Below, piece by piece: positions 34,503-45,889 of a stretch of DNA of 64,000 nt. A program made the position numbers and the translations under genes. Numbering within the stretch: position 1 is the first letter of the stretch; every line of letters starts with the position of its first letter. The DNA is from Hofstenia miamia (lineage: Eukaryota; Xenacoelomorpha; Acoela). The DNA is taken from contig SCFE01000052.1 in assembly GCA_004352715.1 (NCBI GenBank), positions 193,897 through 257,896 on the forward strand. Direction: 5' to 3'. Under the pieces are notes generated by a model. The model searched no databases, was not told where the DNA came from, and saw only the letters and a list, made by a program, of their open reading frames with translations.

Positions 34503-35039
34503 TAGTATATGTTTAAGTGTTTAAGCACACTAGACCCACGACGAAGGCAGCACTTTCCGGGTGCCAAACGTAATCTCTCGATTACATAAGGTGTTCAACG
34601 CATGGAGCGATGCTTCAAGCGTTTCTTGGCGTGAGGTGCGTTTTTGTGAGTGAGGCCTGTCGTGAGACAGTTTAATTTTTGCAAAAATGTGCATTAGATT
34701 GTTAGGTTAGATTAGAATATGTGATTGCTAACAAGAGAAGTTACAAAATCACGTCACATCTCGGTGCTTAGACGTGCGATTTTACCAAAATGTGATAGAT
34801 CCGGCGTGAACAATCACATAGTCTAACTATAGTCTTAAAGGGTTAGCAAAAAATCAATCCCATCATTTAATATATTTTATGTCTCATATTAGAGGTTTAT
34901 CCATTGAAGCGATTCATTCGTTTTAAGTGTTTCAAAAAATTGATGCATATCGATAAATTTTTTTGTTTTATAGTATGAAATCACAAAAACATACATAAAT
35001 TAGAAAATCTAAGAATTGCCTTAACAGAATTATTGCCAC
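34503..35039. other. Spacer between transposons
   Basis: No gene recognised. 34528-34580 is GC-richer (ACCCACGACGAAGGCAGC) and may be another element end. Confidence 0.35.
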
Positions 35040-35620
35040 TGGTCTGAAAAGATAATTTAGTTATGTTACATGTGTGTGTTTTGTCACATGATAACTAATA
35101 CTAATGCATAGCAAAAAATATGCAAAATGCATTTTTGTTTGTTTTGGTGACACTGCCGTTTTCTAATCATTGGAAAAAGTATTCATCATACAACCAAGTT
35201 CTGCAGTTAGCGACAGAACGTTATCTGTTGCTCGTCATATGTTGAAGAAAATACAGGTAGCTTAAATCCAAGACCCTTTAAAAACATTATGTTCTTCTGT
35301 ATCACGACTCACGGATGGTCGCGACATGAGAATTTTCGAAAGTTTATTATTTGCTTCATTACTTACACGATTGGTGTTTCGATAAAAATTACAATTCATT
35401 AATAAACGGTTGACTAATTCATGCAATTCAATTGAAAGGGATGCAATTGCAAATGCAAATCCCAATTTCCTTGAGGTTTCATCTTCAGCCTGCCAATGGT
35501 TGATTAAAATTTGTAATTTATCGAATTAAAGCCGGCTGTGGCCTCAGTTTCACGACTTACGGCCGGCTACAATTTTTAGGAAAGAGGACACATCCGGCTA
35601 CGGCTGTTTCATTTAAGTCA
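35040..35620. mobile_element. hAT-family element, partial copy 3
   Basis: TTTTGTCACATGATAACTAA, TTTTGTTTGTTTTGGTGACA, GAAAAAGTATTCATCATACA and CAGGTAGCTTAAATCCAAGA match the interior of the element at 52856-53473 in the same order. The GC-rich tail with CCGGCT repeats (35530-35610) may be its right subterminal region. Exact ends not determined. Confidence 0.5.
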
Positions 35621-35899
35621 CAGCCACGTTAAATGTTCCTGTTGCAAAATCTTGGTGGATACTCCCCAAGACACTATGTGCATTCAAACTCATTTATAGT
35701 ACTAATCAGGCTTGCCATGGGGAGAAATTTTCCCACCCATAACCTACACCACCTCATAAGAAATGTCTACAAATCCCACATGAAAAAATTTTACTCTACA
35801 AACCCCCAAAGTAATTTTTTTGACAAAACTGCAAAATACTTCATTAAAAAGAATTTGTAGACACTGAGGATTTTATGTATTTTTTAATATGTGCAACTA

Positions 35900-37050
35900 T
35901 ACATAAAATTATAATAAAATTTTACAAATTAATCACTATCTTCACCATAGTCATATACAGTAAGGCTGTTTTTGAAAGTTTGTGATTTTTAAAAATGTCA
36001 TGAATGTTACAAGCCTTAAATCTTTTGTTAATTGATTGAAAATTGATTCCAATACAATAGGCTATATCTTTTTTCAAAGCTTTAATAAAATCAAGCCATA
36101 GTGACTAAATAGTCTTTCTAGCACAAGAAAGTAGTTTGTTATCATTATAATATTTTAAAAAACAATAATTTATAAGGAATGCCCTCATTGTAATGAATTT
36201 AAACCAATATAATTCAGAGTTCTTATTGCCCAATTGAATATTTTTGCTAGTGATGATCGATTATTTGATGTGATATTTTGGAATTAAAAACAACAATAGT
36301 TAAAGTTACTTAGCACAAAAGAGTTAAGCATTTGTGATTGAAAAGACTGCTTTACATTGCACAAATGATATAAATATTTAATACCAAAGGCTATTTTCCT
36401 ACATTTTTAATGAAAAAAATTCAGTAAAACTTAAATGTCTATCAATTACTACACCAATATAATTAATAGAATTGCTTTGCTCAATTTCATTATCTCCTAC
36501 TTTAATTTTGATATTAGAATTTTTTTGGTATTGCTTTGGTGTGAAAATAGTAAATTCTGTTTTATCAGGATTAACTTTTAACTTGATTCTACTAAAATAC
36601 TTAAGATTTTCAATATCTTTTGTTAAAAGCTTGGTTGCGTCATATGGATTTTTTGCTTCTCTTAATATACATGTATCATCCACATATTGACATATCGTTC
36701 TGTTTTTTAAAGTATTCGATATATCATTGACATACAGTGCGAATTAAAACGGGCCCTAATACTGTTCCTTGGGGAACACCTAGATTAGTAGTAATGTAAT
36801 CAGAATAAGTACTGGTAATTTTTGCCCATTGTCTTCAGTTACTTAAGAAATTCATAATGAGATTTTTAGTACTTTTACTGAAACCTTGAGTTTATAATTT
36901 GCTTTCTAAAATATTAAAATTCATTGAATTAAAAGCTTTACTAAGATCCAATAAGGCAATAGATGTTGACAAATTGATATTTAGATTTGATTTAATTTTT
37001 TCTGTAATAGATAATATTGCGTCAGTTCTACTATACTTAGCCCTAAATCC
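35900..37050 (-). mobile_element. Second LINE, decayed reverse transcriptase
   Basis: Minus-strand frames in order: GFRAKYSRTDAILSITEKI and LLDLSKAFNSMNFNIL (37050-36892); VPQGTVLGPVL (about 36750); catalytic QYVDDTCILRE (about 36690); PDKTEFTIFTPKQ and INYIGVVIDRHLSF (to 36399); then a degraded thumb region (LSNFNYCC, IFNWAIRTLNYIGLN, to about 36190). At least three frame breaks. It is related to the element at 23421-25945 but distinct (YVDD versus YADD). The 5' part is in the gap. Confidence 0.8.
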
Positions 37051-37952
37051 NNNNNNNNNNNNNNNNNNNNNNNNNNNNNNNNNNNNNNNNNNNNNNNNNN
37101 NNNNNNNNNNNNNNNNNNNNNNNNNNNNNNNNNNNNNNNNNNNNNNNNNNNNNNNNNNNNNNNNNNNNNNNNNNNNNNNNNNNNNNNNNNNNNNNNNNNN
37201 NNNNNNNNNNNNNNNNNNNNNNNNNNNNNNNNNNNNNNNNNNNNNNNNNNNNNNNNNNNNNNNNNNNNNNNNNNNNNNNNNNNNNNNNNNNNNNNNNNNN
37301 NNNNNNNNNNNNNNNNNNNNNNNNNNNNNNNNNNNNNNNNNNNNNNNNNNNNNNNNNNNNNNNNNNNNNNNNNNNNNNNNNNNNNNNNNNNNNNNNNNNN
37401 NNNNNNNNNNNNNNNNNNNNNNNNNNNNNNNNNNNNNNNNNNNNNNNNNNNNNNNNNNNNNNNNNNNNNNNNNNNNNNNNNNNNNNNNNNNNNNNNNNNN
37501 NNNNNNNNNNNNNNNNNNNNNNNNNNNNNNNNNNNNNNNNNNNNNNNNNNNNNNNNNNNNNNNNNNNNNNNNNNNNNNNNNNNNNNNNNNNNNNNNNNNN
37601 NNNNNNNNNNNNNNNNNNNNNNNNNNNNNNNNNNNNNNNNNNNNNNNNNNNNNNNNNNNNNNNNNNNNNNNNNNNNNNNNNNNNNNNNNNNNNNNNNNNN
37701 NNNNNNNNNNNNNNNNNNNNNNNNNNNNNNNNNNNNNNNNNNNNNNNNNNNNNNNNNNNNNNNNNNNNNNNNNNNNNNNNNNNNNNNNNNNNNNNNNNNN
37801 NNNNNNNNNNNNNNNNNNNNNNNNNNNNNNNNNNNNNNNNNNNNNNNNNNNNNNNNNNNNNNNNNNNNNNNNNNNNNNNNNNNNNNNNNNNNNNNNNNNN
37901 NNNNNNNNNNNNNNNNNNNNNNNNNNNNNNNNNNNNNNNNNNNNNNNNNNNN
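37051..37952. other. Assembly gap (902 N)
   Basis: Run of N inside the LINE, within the interval where decarboxylase B exons 2-4 would be expected. Exons 2-4 of copy A span 3.3 kb, so they cannot fit here with their introns unless the gap size is wrong. Confidence 0.99.
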
Positions 37953-40030
37953 GGTCGGATTTTGTAATCTCAAACAGCCAATTCCAATTCTGGATGGCGA
38001 CCTGCCGCTTAATTAATTCGGAGTCACGTGGTTGATTAACTGCGGGACTTGATTTAGCATTAATTACCTTGATTTTTACCATTAACAATTGGAAATCATA
38101 TCTAATAATGGAAAAATCGTCATCAGCTATGAATAAGGAATGTGTCATCATATTTACTTATTAAAGTTACAAAGGTAGAAAACCCCAGAAATGCAAAGTC
38201 AAACAAAATAAGGTGAAAAACCTGCAAAAGTCAATAAACATGTAACATGCAGTTGGTTGTTTTATCAATCATGACGCCTTGTTTGAAATTTAACGTGTTT
38301 TTGGAGTTGAGTGAAATGCTTACATCAACATTTACTATATTAAAGACAAAATATACATTATTACACTACTTTAATCAAAGGAAAATTTTGACCATCTCCC
38401 TCATCATATCCAAATGCATTCAACTGGTACAAATGCAATTTTCATAACATTGGCTTTACAGAAGGAAACCTTACAAACAAATAAATGATTACTTTTATTG
38501 AATTTCTTAATTTGTCATGTAGAAATGAAACAGTGTTTTGGGCACACAAGTAATTTTGGTTGGGCGAATTAATGCAGTACTATTATATATACATCAGCTT
38601 AGAATGTACTGAATAATCTCGATAATAAGTTTGGGCATCGTGATTTCCCATGTCAACTTCGAAAAATAAATGGTGATACTTCTGTGAAATTTTCCTAGAT
38701 GCGCTGAAGCTCTGCACAACAACTTGGGCTGCACAAAAACAGCTCATATACAATATGTTTTGTTTCACATGTAATGCCTAAGCACTGCAAATATTTATTC
38801 CATTTTTTTATTTTGGATATTGGTGAAAACAAACTTGCCTTTGTCATGTATATCAGAAATTTCAAATTTTTATTGATTTATCAATGGTATATTTCATATG
38901 CCTTGGCTGATATTTCTATCTCGTTTTTGAAAATGTACATCTATTTCACGCGACTATAGTGTTTAAGTTTAGCAAAACATTTCATGTCATCAATTATATC
39001 ACTTTGCCCCAATCCTAGAAATCAACAATAAAATTTTCGTCAAAATTTAATTTGTCAAAAATATTTCGTCACTAGATGGCGTCCAATAGAATCCACCCAT
39101 TCCTTCATGGCAAATAGTCATGGGTGTTACGAGAACTTCAGAGTGTCGCAATGGGGCCTCCTTCACTCGGTCTTAACGACTAGAAACTATGTCAATATGT
39201 GGTCTTAAAAATGCGCAATGTGAAAGTCTACTGAATTTTGTTAGGCTTTCTGCTACATGTATTTTATGAAAATTAGTACAGTTCGTTTTGAATTCAATAT
39301 AGATCGGAATTTTGGATGAAACAATTTATAAGAATGTCAAAACATTTTAAAATTATTAAATTAGGCAATAAATAATTATATTTTGAACAAAGAAAAATGT
39401 TTCTTTCAGCAAAAACATTCTAACTTTGACATCGATTAATATTTGTTTCAAGATCAGTTCACTAAGATTTGCCATGTATGTTCAAGATTCGAGATCACGA
39501 TTGGCTGTTTTTTCCAGAAATTTTGTCTTAAAATAAATTCATCTCTTCAAAATTTTTATATAACATGTTGTATTTCACTAAAACTTTATCTTTCTCTTTT
39601 TTTCAATAATTTACTTTTAATTAAAAACAATGTCATCATTAAGAAGTTCTTGATACAAAATGTGTATATAACATTTTGTTTTTCACTAAAGCTTTACCTT
39701 TCTCTTGTTTTTCTATAATTCTTCATTGATCGCAGGTTAATTAACTAATTTATTGTTTTAATGTAAACCTCGCCTTATATTAATTAAATACAATTTAAGC
39801 ATGAGACAAATTTTAAGCAATGTCGATTTAAACACCTTGTTAATCTTTATATTTTATTAATCTTCACATTCAAGTAATCAAGCATCTTTGTAACTTAATT
39901 TTCTAATTCTAGTAATTTCTGATCAAAACAAGAACCTAATAACGAAGCCCATGCTATAAATTTACAAATTGGTGAAAATTTATTTTGTATGCTATCCCAT
40001 AGTTGTTTTATTAAATAATAAAACCTGTGT
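37953..40030. other. Intron/spacer of decarboxylase B, no homology to copy A
   Basis: A short open stretch on the minus strand (38151-37953, with QPRDSELIKRQVAIQNWNWL) abuts the gap and may belong to the LINE upstream region or another element. 39540-39715 contains a local direct duplication (TATATAACAT..TTTCACTAAA..TT). No exon recognised. Confidence 0.35.
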
Positions 40031-40447
40031 CATATTTTCAAACTTGTCCACCTGACAGAATTTTGATACCCTCCACATAATAATGTATGTGGCGAAGTTT
40101 GGTAAAAAATTTCAAACTACTAACATTGGACGATTATTGTAAAGTTTAGATGAGACGTGCTAATTGAAATTTCGGACCCTGGTGAGCTTATATTGGCCAC
40201 CTTAAAACACCCAATGTAAAATTACAAATGTCGAAAAATTTATATTTTGCACATTATTTTTGCTAAGTGAAATATTAAAAAAAGTTTTATAAAAGTTTTC
40301 TGCATATTGTTTCCTAGCATACTGTGTCACACAAATTAAAACAAAGTAATTTATATACAGGATATTATTCGAGATTGTTTATCAAAATGATAAATGTTTA
40401 CCACTTACTATATTCTGCATATATAAATAATAATTAAAACAACATAG

Positions 40448-40746
40448 GAAGCTTGATATTTTCAAAAAAACACAAGAATTTACTCAATGGGGCTTACCGC
40501 GCAAATTCTATCGTTTGGGACTTTCACAAAATGATAGGAGCTCCTCAACTTTGTTCAGTACTTCTGTTGAGAGCGTCTGGTCAATTGAAAGCGGCACAAG
40601 GCATTTCAGTGGGGTATCTCTTTGCTGGGAAGAAACACTACGACGTTGATTATGACTTGGGAAATCTTTCAATCCAATGTGGTAGAAAAATAGATAATTT
40701 TAAAGTGTGGATGGCTTGGAAAGCAAGAGGCAGCAGTGGATTTGAG
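40448..40746 (+). CDS. Decarboxylase B exon 5 (Schiff-base lysine)
   Basis: 299 bases, acceptor ACATAG, donor GTTGAT, as in copy A. It encodes GSLIFSKKHKNLLNGAYRAN, IVWDFHKMIGAPQLCSVLLL and an identical loop [14 protein letters not shown]. The PLP lysine is retained. Confidence 0.85.
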
Positions 40747-40779
40747 GTTGATTAAATTATAATTTGCATATATATATAT

Positions 40780-40944
40780 NNNNNNNNNNNNNNNNNNNNN
40801 NNNNNNNNNNNNNNNNNNNNNNNNNNNNNNNNNNNNNNNNNNNNNNNNNNNNNNNNNNNNNNNNNNNNNNNNNNNNNNNNNNNNNNNNNNNNNNNNNNNN
40901 NNNNNNNNNNNNNNNNNNNNNNNNNNNNNNNNNNNNNNNNNNNN
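40780..40944. other. Assembly gap (165 N) at an AT microsatellite in intron 5 of copy B
   Basis: Preceded by (AT)n. The intron is 1204 bases here versus 78 in copy A, so an insertion with an AT repeat occurred in B. Confidence 0.99.
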
Positions 40945-41950
40945 AGATATATTAGAACTGGTCTCATGTTCTTTAATTCTTCTTGATATATATATATATC
41001 TAATCATTTAAAAAAATGCGAACTAAACTTTGAAACAAAAATATTACATCAGACGTCACGATCAAGTAATATAAAAATTATTGAGAGTATTTTTCTAAAA
41101 TCCTTGCAACCAAGTTTAAACACCAAAGAAGACTATATTTATAAATTAAATTCGCCACTTTTTAAAATTTAAAAAATTATAATTATTATTGTAAAATCTA
41201 GTAAATTTAGAGGGAATAATTTGTAAAACTGACGATGACTTTGTAAGTCGAAATATATCTCTGCATGTTCTTATTAAGGTTAATTAAGCTCCTAAAAACG
41301 ACATAAAATAGATACGTTCAATAAATTGACTTCTGGCCAAATGTTGTCTCAAACTAGACAACAAAATCTTACAAATGAGGTTGCCTTAAACTTCTTTTTG
41401 GAAAATATTTTTGCGATTTTTTCTCTCTAATTGAATAATTTTTTAAAATTGTTGAGTTTATGTATTAATTAAAAAATGAAGCGCATCATTTATTTAACAT
41501 TTTTCGTTATGCCACTGCCGTTATCAAAAGTTTCTCACAATACAATTTACAAAATCTTCATCAACATATATATTTTTTTCAATAGCTTTGGTAATTTACT
41601 TTTTATATATATTCATCTCTTTCGTTTAAACTTGGTTCCTTCTAATTCTAAATAAATTAATTCCATAAATGTTTGATTTATCCTCAATTGAGAAACGTCG
41701 TCTGTCTTAATTTGAACCTTTTCTGAAAAACTAGAAACCATTTTTAATGGTGATTATTGAAGATAATTGTGAAATATGATATCAATTTTCCCTTAGTGTT
41801 ATAAATCTGGCCAAAAATACGTTTGACAGAGGGTATTTATATACATGTATATATAGTCGTATTTTAAAAACTTATTTTAAAATTCTTTTAAAAATTTTGA
41901 AGCATATTTATATTAAGCTTAATAAAAATACAATTTCATGATGAATTTAG
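40945..41950. other. Remainder of copy B intron 5
   Basis: A+T-rich; no coding or element signature recognised apart from being absent in copy A. Confidence 0.4.
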
Positions 41951-42325
41951 GCACATGTGGATAAACTCTATGAGAATGCAGAATACTTTTTGAATAAAAT
42001 CAAGTCCAGAGATGATTTCAGACTTGTGTTCCCTCAAGCAGAACCAAGATTAAAAATTTGTTTTTGGTACTTGCCGCCATGGTTGCAAAAGTCAACATTG
42101 AATGAAGAGGATAAAAAATATCTCAATGCAGTAACTCACAAAATCAAAGAAGTTTACGTTTATGAAGGACTTTTATACTTGGCCACTCAGCCATTGAAAA
42201 AACACCCATTTTTCTTCAGGATTGTGATAAATGACCCTAGAAAGGGACCAAGGGAACTTGATCGAGTAATTTCAATATTTTCGAAAATTGGATCCAAATT
42301 AAAGAAAGAAGACTTCAATATATAG
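41951..42325 (+). CDS. Decarboxylase B exon 6 (C-terminal)
   Basis: 375 bases including TAG. Residues differ from A at VFPQ, LQKST, RIVIND, FSKIG and EDFNI. The carboxylate-contact Arg of FFFRIVI is kept. The downstream AATAAA of copy A is altered to AATAGG. Confidence 0.85.
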   Translation, partial: AHVDKLYENAEYFLNKIKSRDDFRLVFPQAEPRLKICFWYLPPWLQKSTLNEEDKKYLNAVTHKIKEVYVYEGLLYLATQPLKKHPFFFRIVINDPRKGPRELDRVISIFSKIGSKLKKEDFNI

Positions 42326-44219
42326 CATCATTAATTGTATTATAATAATAGGAAAACATAATTTTGACCTTTGATTTTGAATTAAAAGCCTCAAATTTAT
42401 ATAAATGATGTATAATTATACCTTGTATTAAACTAGTTATAATATAAAATTTAAAAAACATTGCAGTGTCAAAACTACCTCAATTTTTATTGAGAGTTTT
42501 CGAAATTGATATCTGTGTCTTTTCAACAATATATAATCAATGGTTAGTTGATAATTGCCTGAACTACATCTTGAAACACTACCCAAAGGAGACGCAAACA
42601 TACTACAATATGTAATGCATATAAATTTGATTATCCACTAAACCTTTCGTTCGTTGACATAGTATCTCTATAATATATTTAGTTGCTTTTTGTAGTTACT
42701 GCCACTTAACGAGTTATTTTAAAAAGTATACAAAGGAAATCTTTGCTGAGAAATGTCATTCTATGCATTCCGAGAATAAAGTTCTCCGAACGTCAAACAC
42801 GAAAAAGGTTTTATTTGAAACACTGCATGATAAGAGAAACTGAACATTTCTACTCCCGCCATACGATTAAAATTTTGCCACTTGAAGTAAAATTCAGGCA
42901 AAGATTGACCCGAAAAATTTACTTTGAACTTTCTGAATTGATGTCCCGTATTTCTGAAAATACCCATAATATACTTTGTAACTACTTTTATGTCTTCTGC
43001 CAGAAGTGCCTCTTGCGATCTGAATACGATTTCTACATATTTTTTCCAGCAATTGTCAGTAATTTTACAGCGGGGAAATGCTACACTTCTTTCATCAAGA
43101 TATGGTGGTTAGGGTTCAAGCAATTCAGGTCTAATCTGTGGCATCTGGAACACAAACTCAACCATTGTACAAATTTTTCAGTATCGATCACCCAAAAAAT
43201 AATCATTGTAATGTTAATTTTACATGTATTGATTTTCGTACTTTTAAAAAAATACAATTTTATATTTGGTGATTCTTAAATATTCTATTTTTGTAAAATG
43301 TGCTTAATTTAATATACTTTTAATTTAACCTGAAATGAACCAAATTTCTGTTAAGCACTTCCTAAAATCTATTCCTATTGAATGATGATATAAAATCTTT
43401 GACAGACCATCTTCTTGTTACAACTGTAATTATAGATAGAATTTAATGCCCTCTTGTGCATAGTAACGACTCCTTTAGACATTACATTCCATGCTCATTT
43501 TTGGCTTTCTATACGAATCAATTGATAGTTTAGGTAAATGTGCATTAATTCTATCAAAATTATAGTACTCTGTTTTTAGGTCTTGTACGTATGATAGATG
43601 AGTTGGATTGGAAATAAATTCAAACTATATTTTTCTTCTCTAGAATAAGGCAAGAACTCAATAGGCACTTTGCTTCTGTTTTCCCTTCGCGTTCTTTGGT
43701 ATTTAAGTCAAATTTGATGCACATCATGCAAGTGTAATGCTTGAATAAATTTTCTGAACACACATTCCTATTGCTATTTTTCTATGGGATCCACCATGTC
43801 TAAAACCACTTACTTTTCCTACTCTGTTTCCATCACTGCGCCTGATTGTATTGCGAAATACTGTCTATTGGAACGTTGAATAAAGTTTGTAGAAGAACTG
43901 CAAAGTTGCCAAATTATAATTCAATATTTCGCCGGTTTGCTCTTCATGTCTTATCCAAAGTAATAATAACCCTTGAAAGGAGTAAGTAGTTCTTCCGCTG
44001 TCATAATTGAACCTTGTATAGATGATAACGTAACTTTAGAAAAATGAGACCTTAAACATACCTTCTTGGTGACAAAGTATTTATTGAACGCTACTTTGAT
44101 TTTGTTGATCAAATATTAACATCGACACTAAAAATATCATTCTCCTGTCTCAATTGTGCATTTTGCTTATTATTTCAGGATAGCAACAATGCACAGCTAA
44201 AAATTAAATAAAAATGACG
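42326..44219. other. Intergenic region with a 178-codon open frame of unknown meaning
   Basis: 42743-43279 (plus) is open for 178 codons but starts with a non-ATG codon. It is rich in Phe, Ile, Lys and Arg and has no motif I recognise. The minus strand over the same DNA also shows interrupted frames with CSRCHRLDLNCLNPNHH. It may be a decayed transposon ORF on either strand. Confidence 0.3.
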
Positions 44220-44650
44220 ATTTTAAATATTTTATAGGCAAAACTTGTTTTTCCTAATGGACAAACAAATAGTCAACGCAATACCAAATTGAGTGAGAAA
44301 TAGTGTAACAAAAAATAGAAATCAAGAATTGTTCTTTGGCTGTGCTGATAATGCTCCTATCCATGCAATTAATGTTGCACAATGTTCAACCGAAAGAAGT
44401 GGTCTTACACTTTTGCAACATCCACTGTACAGCAGCATCTTTCTCACAGTGATTACTTTTTATTCAAGTACTTGAAGAAGGCAATAGTTGGGCATCATTT
44501 TGAGACATCACATGCACTCTACCAATTTGTTTAAAAGTGCTTTGCCCAGGTTCCTGGAAAATTTTTCGCTGATTCATTGCAAGAATTGGTTATTTGATGA
44601 AATAAGTTGATTGCTGCCAATGGTATTTCTATTTGAAAATACTTACATGT
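44220..44650 (+). mobile_element. Mariner-like transposase C-terminal fragment
   Basis: FGCADNAPIHAINVAQCSTE then LLQHPLYSS (44320-44440) matches the mariner pattern DNAP.H.......L....F..L.HPPYSPD with the second catalytic Asp. The frame then shifts, with LKKAIVGHHFETSHALYQFV and QVPGKFFADSLQELV corresponding to the mariner tail. The SPDL.P.D motif is lost. A fragment only. Confidence 0.6.
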
Positions 44651-45690
44651 TTTTCGAACTTCTATTTAGTACAATTCAATAAAATTTGTTTTAGTTTTTT
44701 GTGTTCTGTTTCCTTCTTAGTTAGCCCAAGGCATTATTGAACGAACCACTTAACTACAGCATCTTAATGACAAAAGGAAATATAGTTTCGGGTCAATTTT
44801 GACCAGAATCGTAATACTAGGTTAACACTGGAATTCGTGTCAATTGAATCTTGCATTAAAAAATTTCCAATCTGTATGTAGATGCATTTATATTGTCAAA
44901 TCAAAATATAAAATGAACTCAAAACAATGGTCTATATTTATATGCAACAACTTTAAAATTTGTATTAAACATAGACACACATTTGTGACATGAGCTAAAT
45001 GTGAAACTATAACACTCTAGCAGCGCGATGTTTTAAAACAAGCCTAAGAATGGGAAAGGGGCTAAATATTGCTCAATAAACCTGCACAATTGATAAGATG
45101 TAAGGAACAGCCCCATTTTCACTGATTAAGCAAAATGCTTGAAGCAAAGAAACAATGCACCCTCTATAGCCATGCTAAAAGCAATAAACAAATGATTTTT
45201 TTATAAATAATTCATAAGCACTTTTCCTTACATTTTGTTAGAATTCGCAACAATTTTATTAAAAAATGTGTTGAAAACATGCCTAACCAATCAGAATGAG
45301 GTGGAAACGATGTAAAAATTTATTAAAATCTGATTGACAATAAATTTACAAATTAACAAGAAAATACAAATTCATTTCGGCAGCACCAATAATAGATATT
45401 TACAAAAATCTACCCAATCAATTAACTTAAAATCAAAATATATAAAATCTGATAGCAAAAACTAAATTTAGTCCTAAAATTTGAAAATTTTCAATGTGAT
45501 AAAATAAACTTTAATTTGTAAAAAAATTGCATCGAAAAAATGTGCCTATCACAGACTTGTTAATCGGATTGTAGTAAGCATAATCATAGCAAAACCTATA
45601 TATAGATATGATAATTTAAATATGATTGTTCAAAACTAGGGTCAGAAATAAGGCCAACTAAAACTAAACAATGATTCAGGACTAATAAAA
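44651..45690. other. 3' flank of the RhoGAP gene
   Basis: A+T-rich; holds the RhoGAP 3' untranslated region on the minus strand. A candidate AATAAA (plus-strand TTTATT) lies near 45316. No other feature. Confidence 0.4.
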
Positions 45691-45889
45691 CTATGGTGCT
45701 TCCAAATCAGGAAAAATGGAATACACATAGTTTATAGTGAATTCAACAATAGAATTGTTCTGAATGGTGTTGCCAAGAGCCATGTATGCGTTTTCTGAAG
45801 ATTGAAGTGATGTCCACACTAATACAGGCCCAATACAAATGGACAGATTTTCTGTAGACATTTTATTCAAGTTCTTTGATTGCGCAATT
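45691..45889 (-). CDS. RhoGAP final exon
   Basis: Acceptor TTTTAG, 199 bases. It completes Arg, then IAQSKNLNKMSTENLSICIG and PVLVWTSLQSSENAYM, then NNSIVEFTINYVYSIFPDLE and AP-stop. The NKM...NL.I..GP.L block is the classical RhoGAP C-terminal motif. The protein ends right after the domain. Confidence 0.9.

Larger units (their letters stand above)
32069..42325 (+). pseudogene. Decarboxylase copy B: exons 1, 5 and 6 only (duplicate of copy A)
   Basis: Join visible as 32069-32197, 40448-40746, 41951-42325. Each exon has exactly the length and splice sites of its copy A partner (129, 299 and 375 bases) and no stop or frameshift. Exon 6 differs from A at about 5 of 124 residues and exon 5 at about 11 of 100, nearly all in its first half. 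Exons 2-4, which would supply the stacking His, the phosphate loop and the cofactor Asp, are not found. Homology to A stops about 70 bases after exon 1 and resumes near 40030. A Tc1-like element, hAT and LINE sequence and a 902-base gap occupy the interval. The poly(A) hexamer of A is changed. The intact open frames argue for recent function or recent loss. If exons 2-4 are merely missing from the assembly, B is a live paralogue. Confidence 0.7.

Noticed and set aside
36892-38151. 419-codon minus-strand open frame
   Set aside because: Mostly Ns; only its two ends are sequence, one of them LINE RT.
39443-39718. Internally repetitive Phe/Leu-rich frame
   Set aside because: Local duplication of A+T-rich DNA; no protein-like conservation between the two halves beyond nucleotide identity.
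44293-44475. Stand-alone 60-residue protein gene
   Set aside because: It is the second-Asp region of a mariner transposase remnant, not a host gene.
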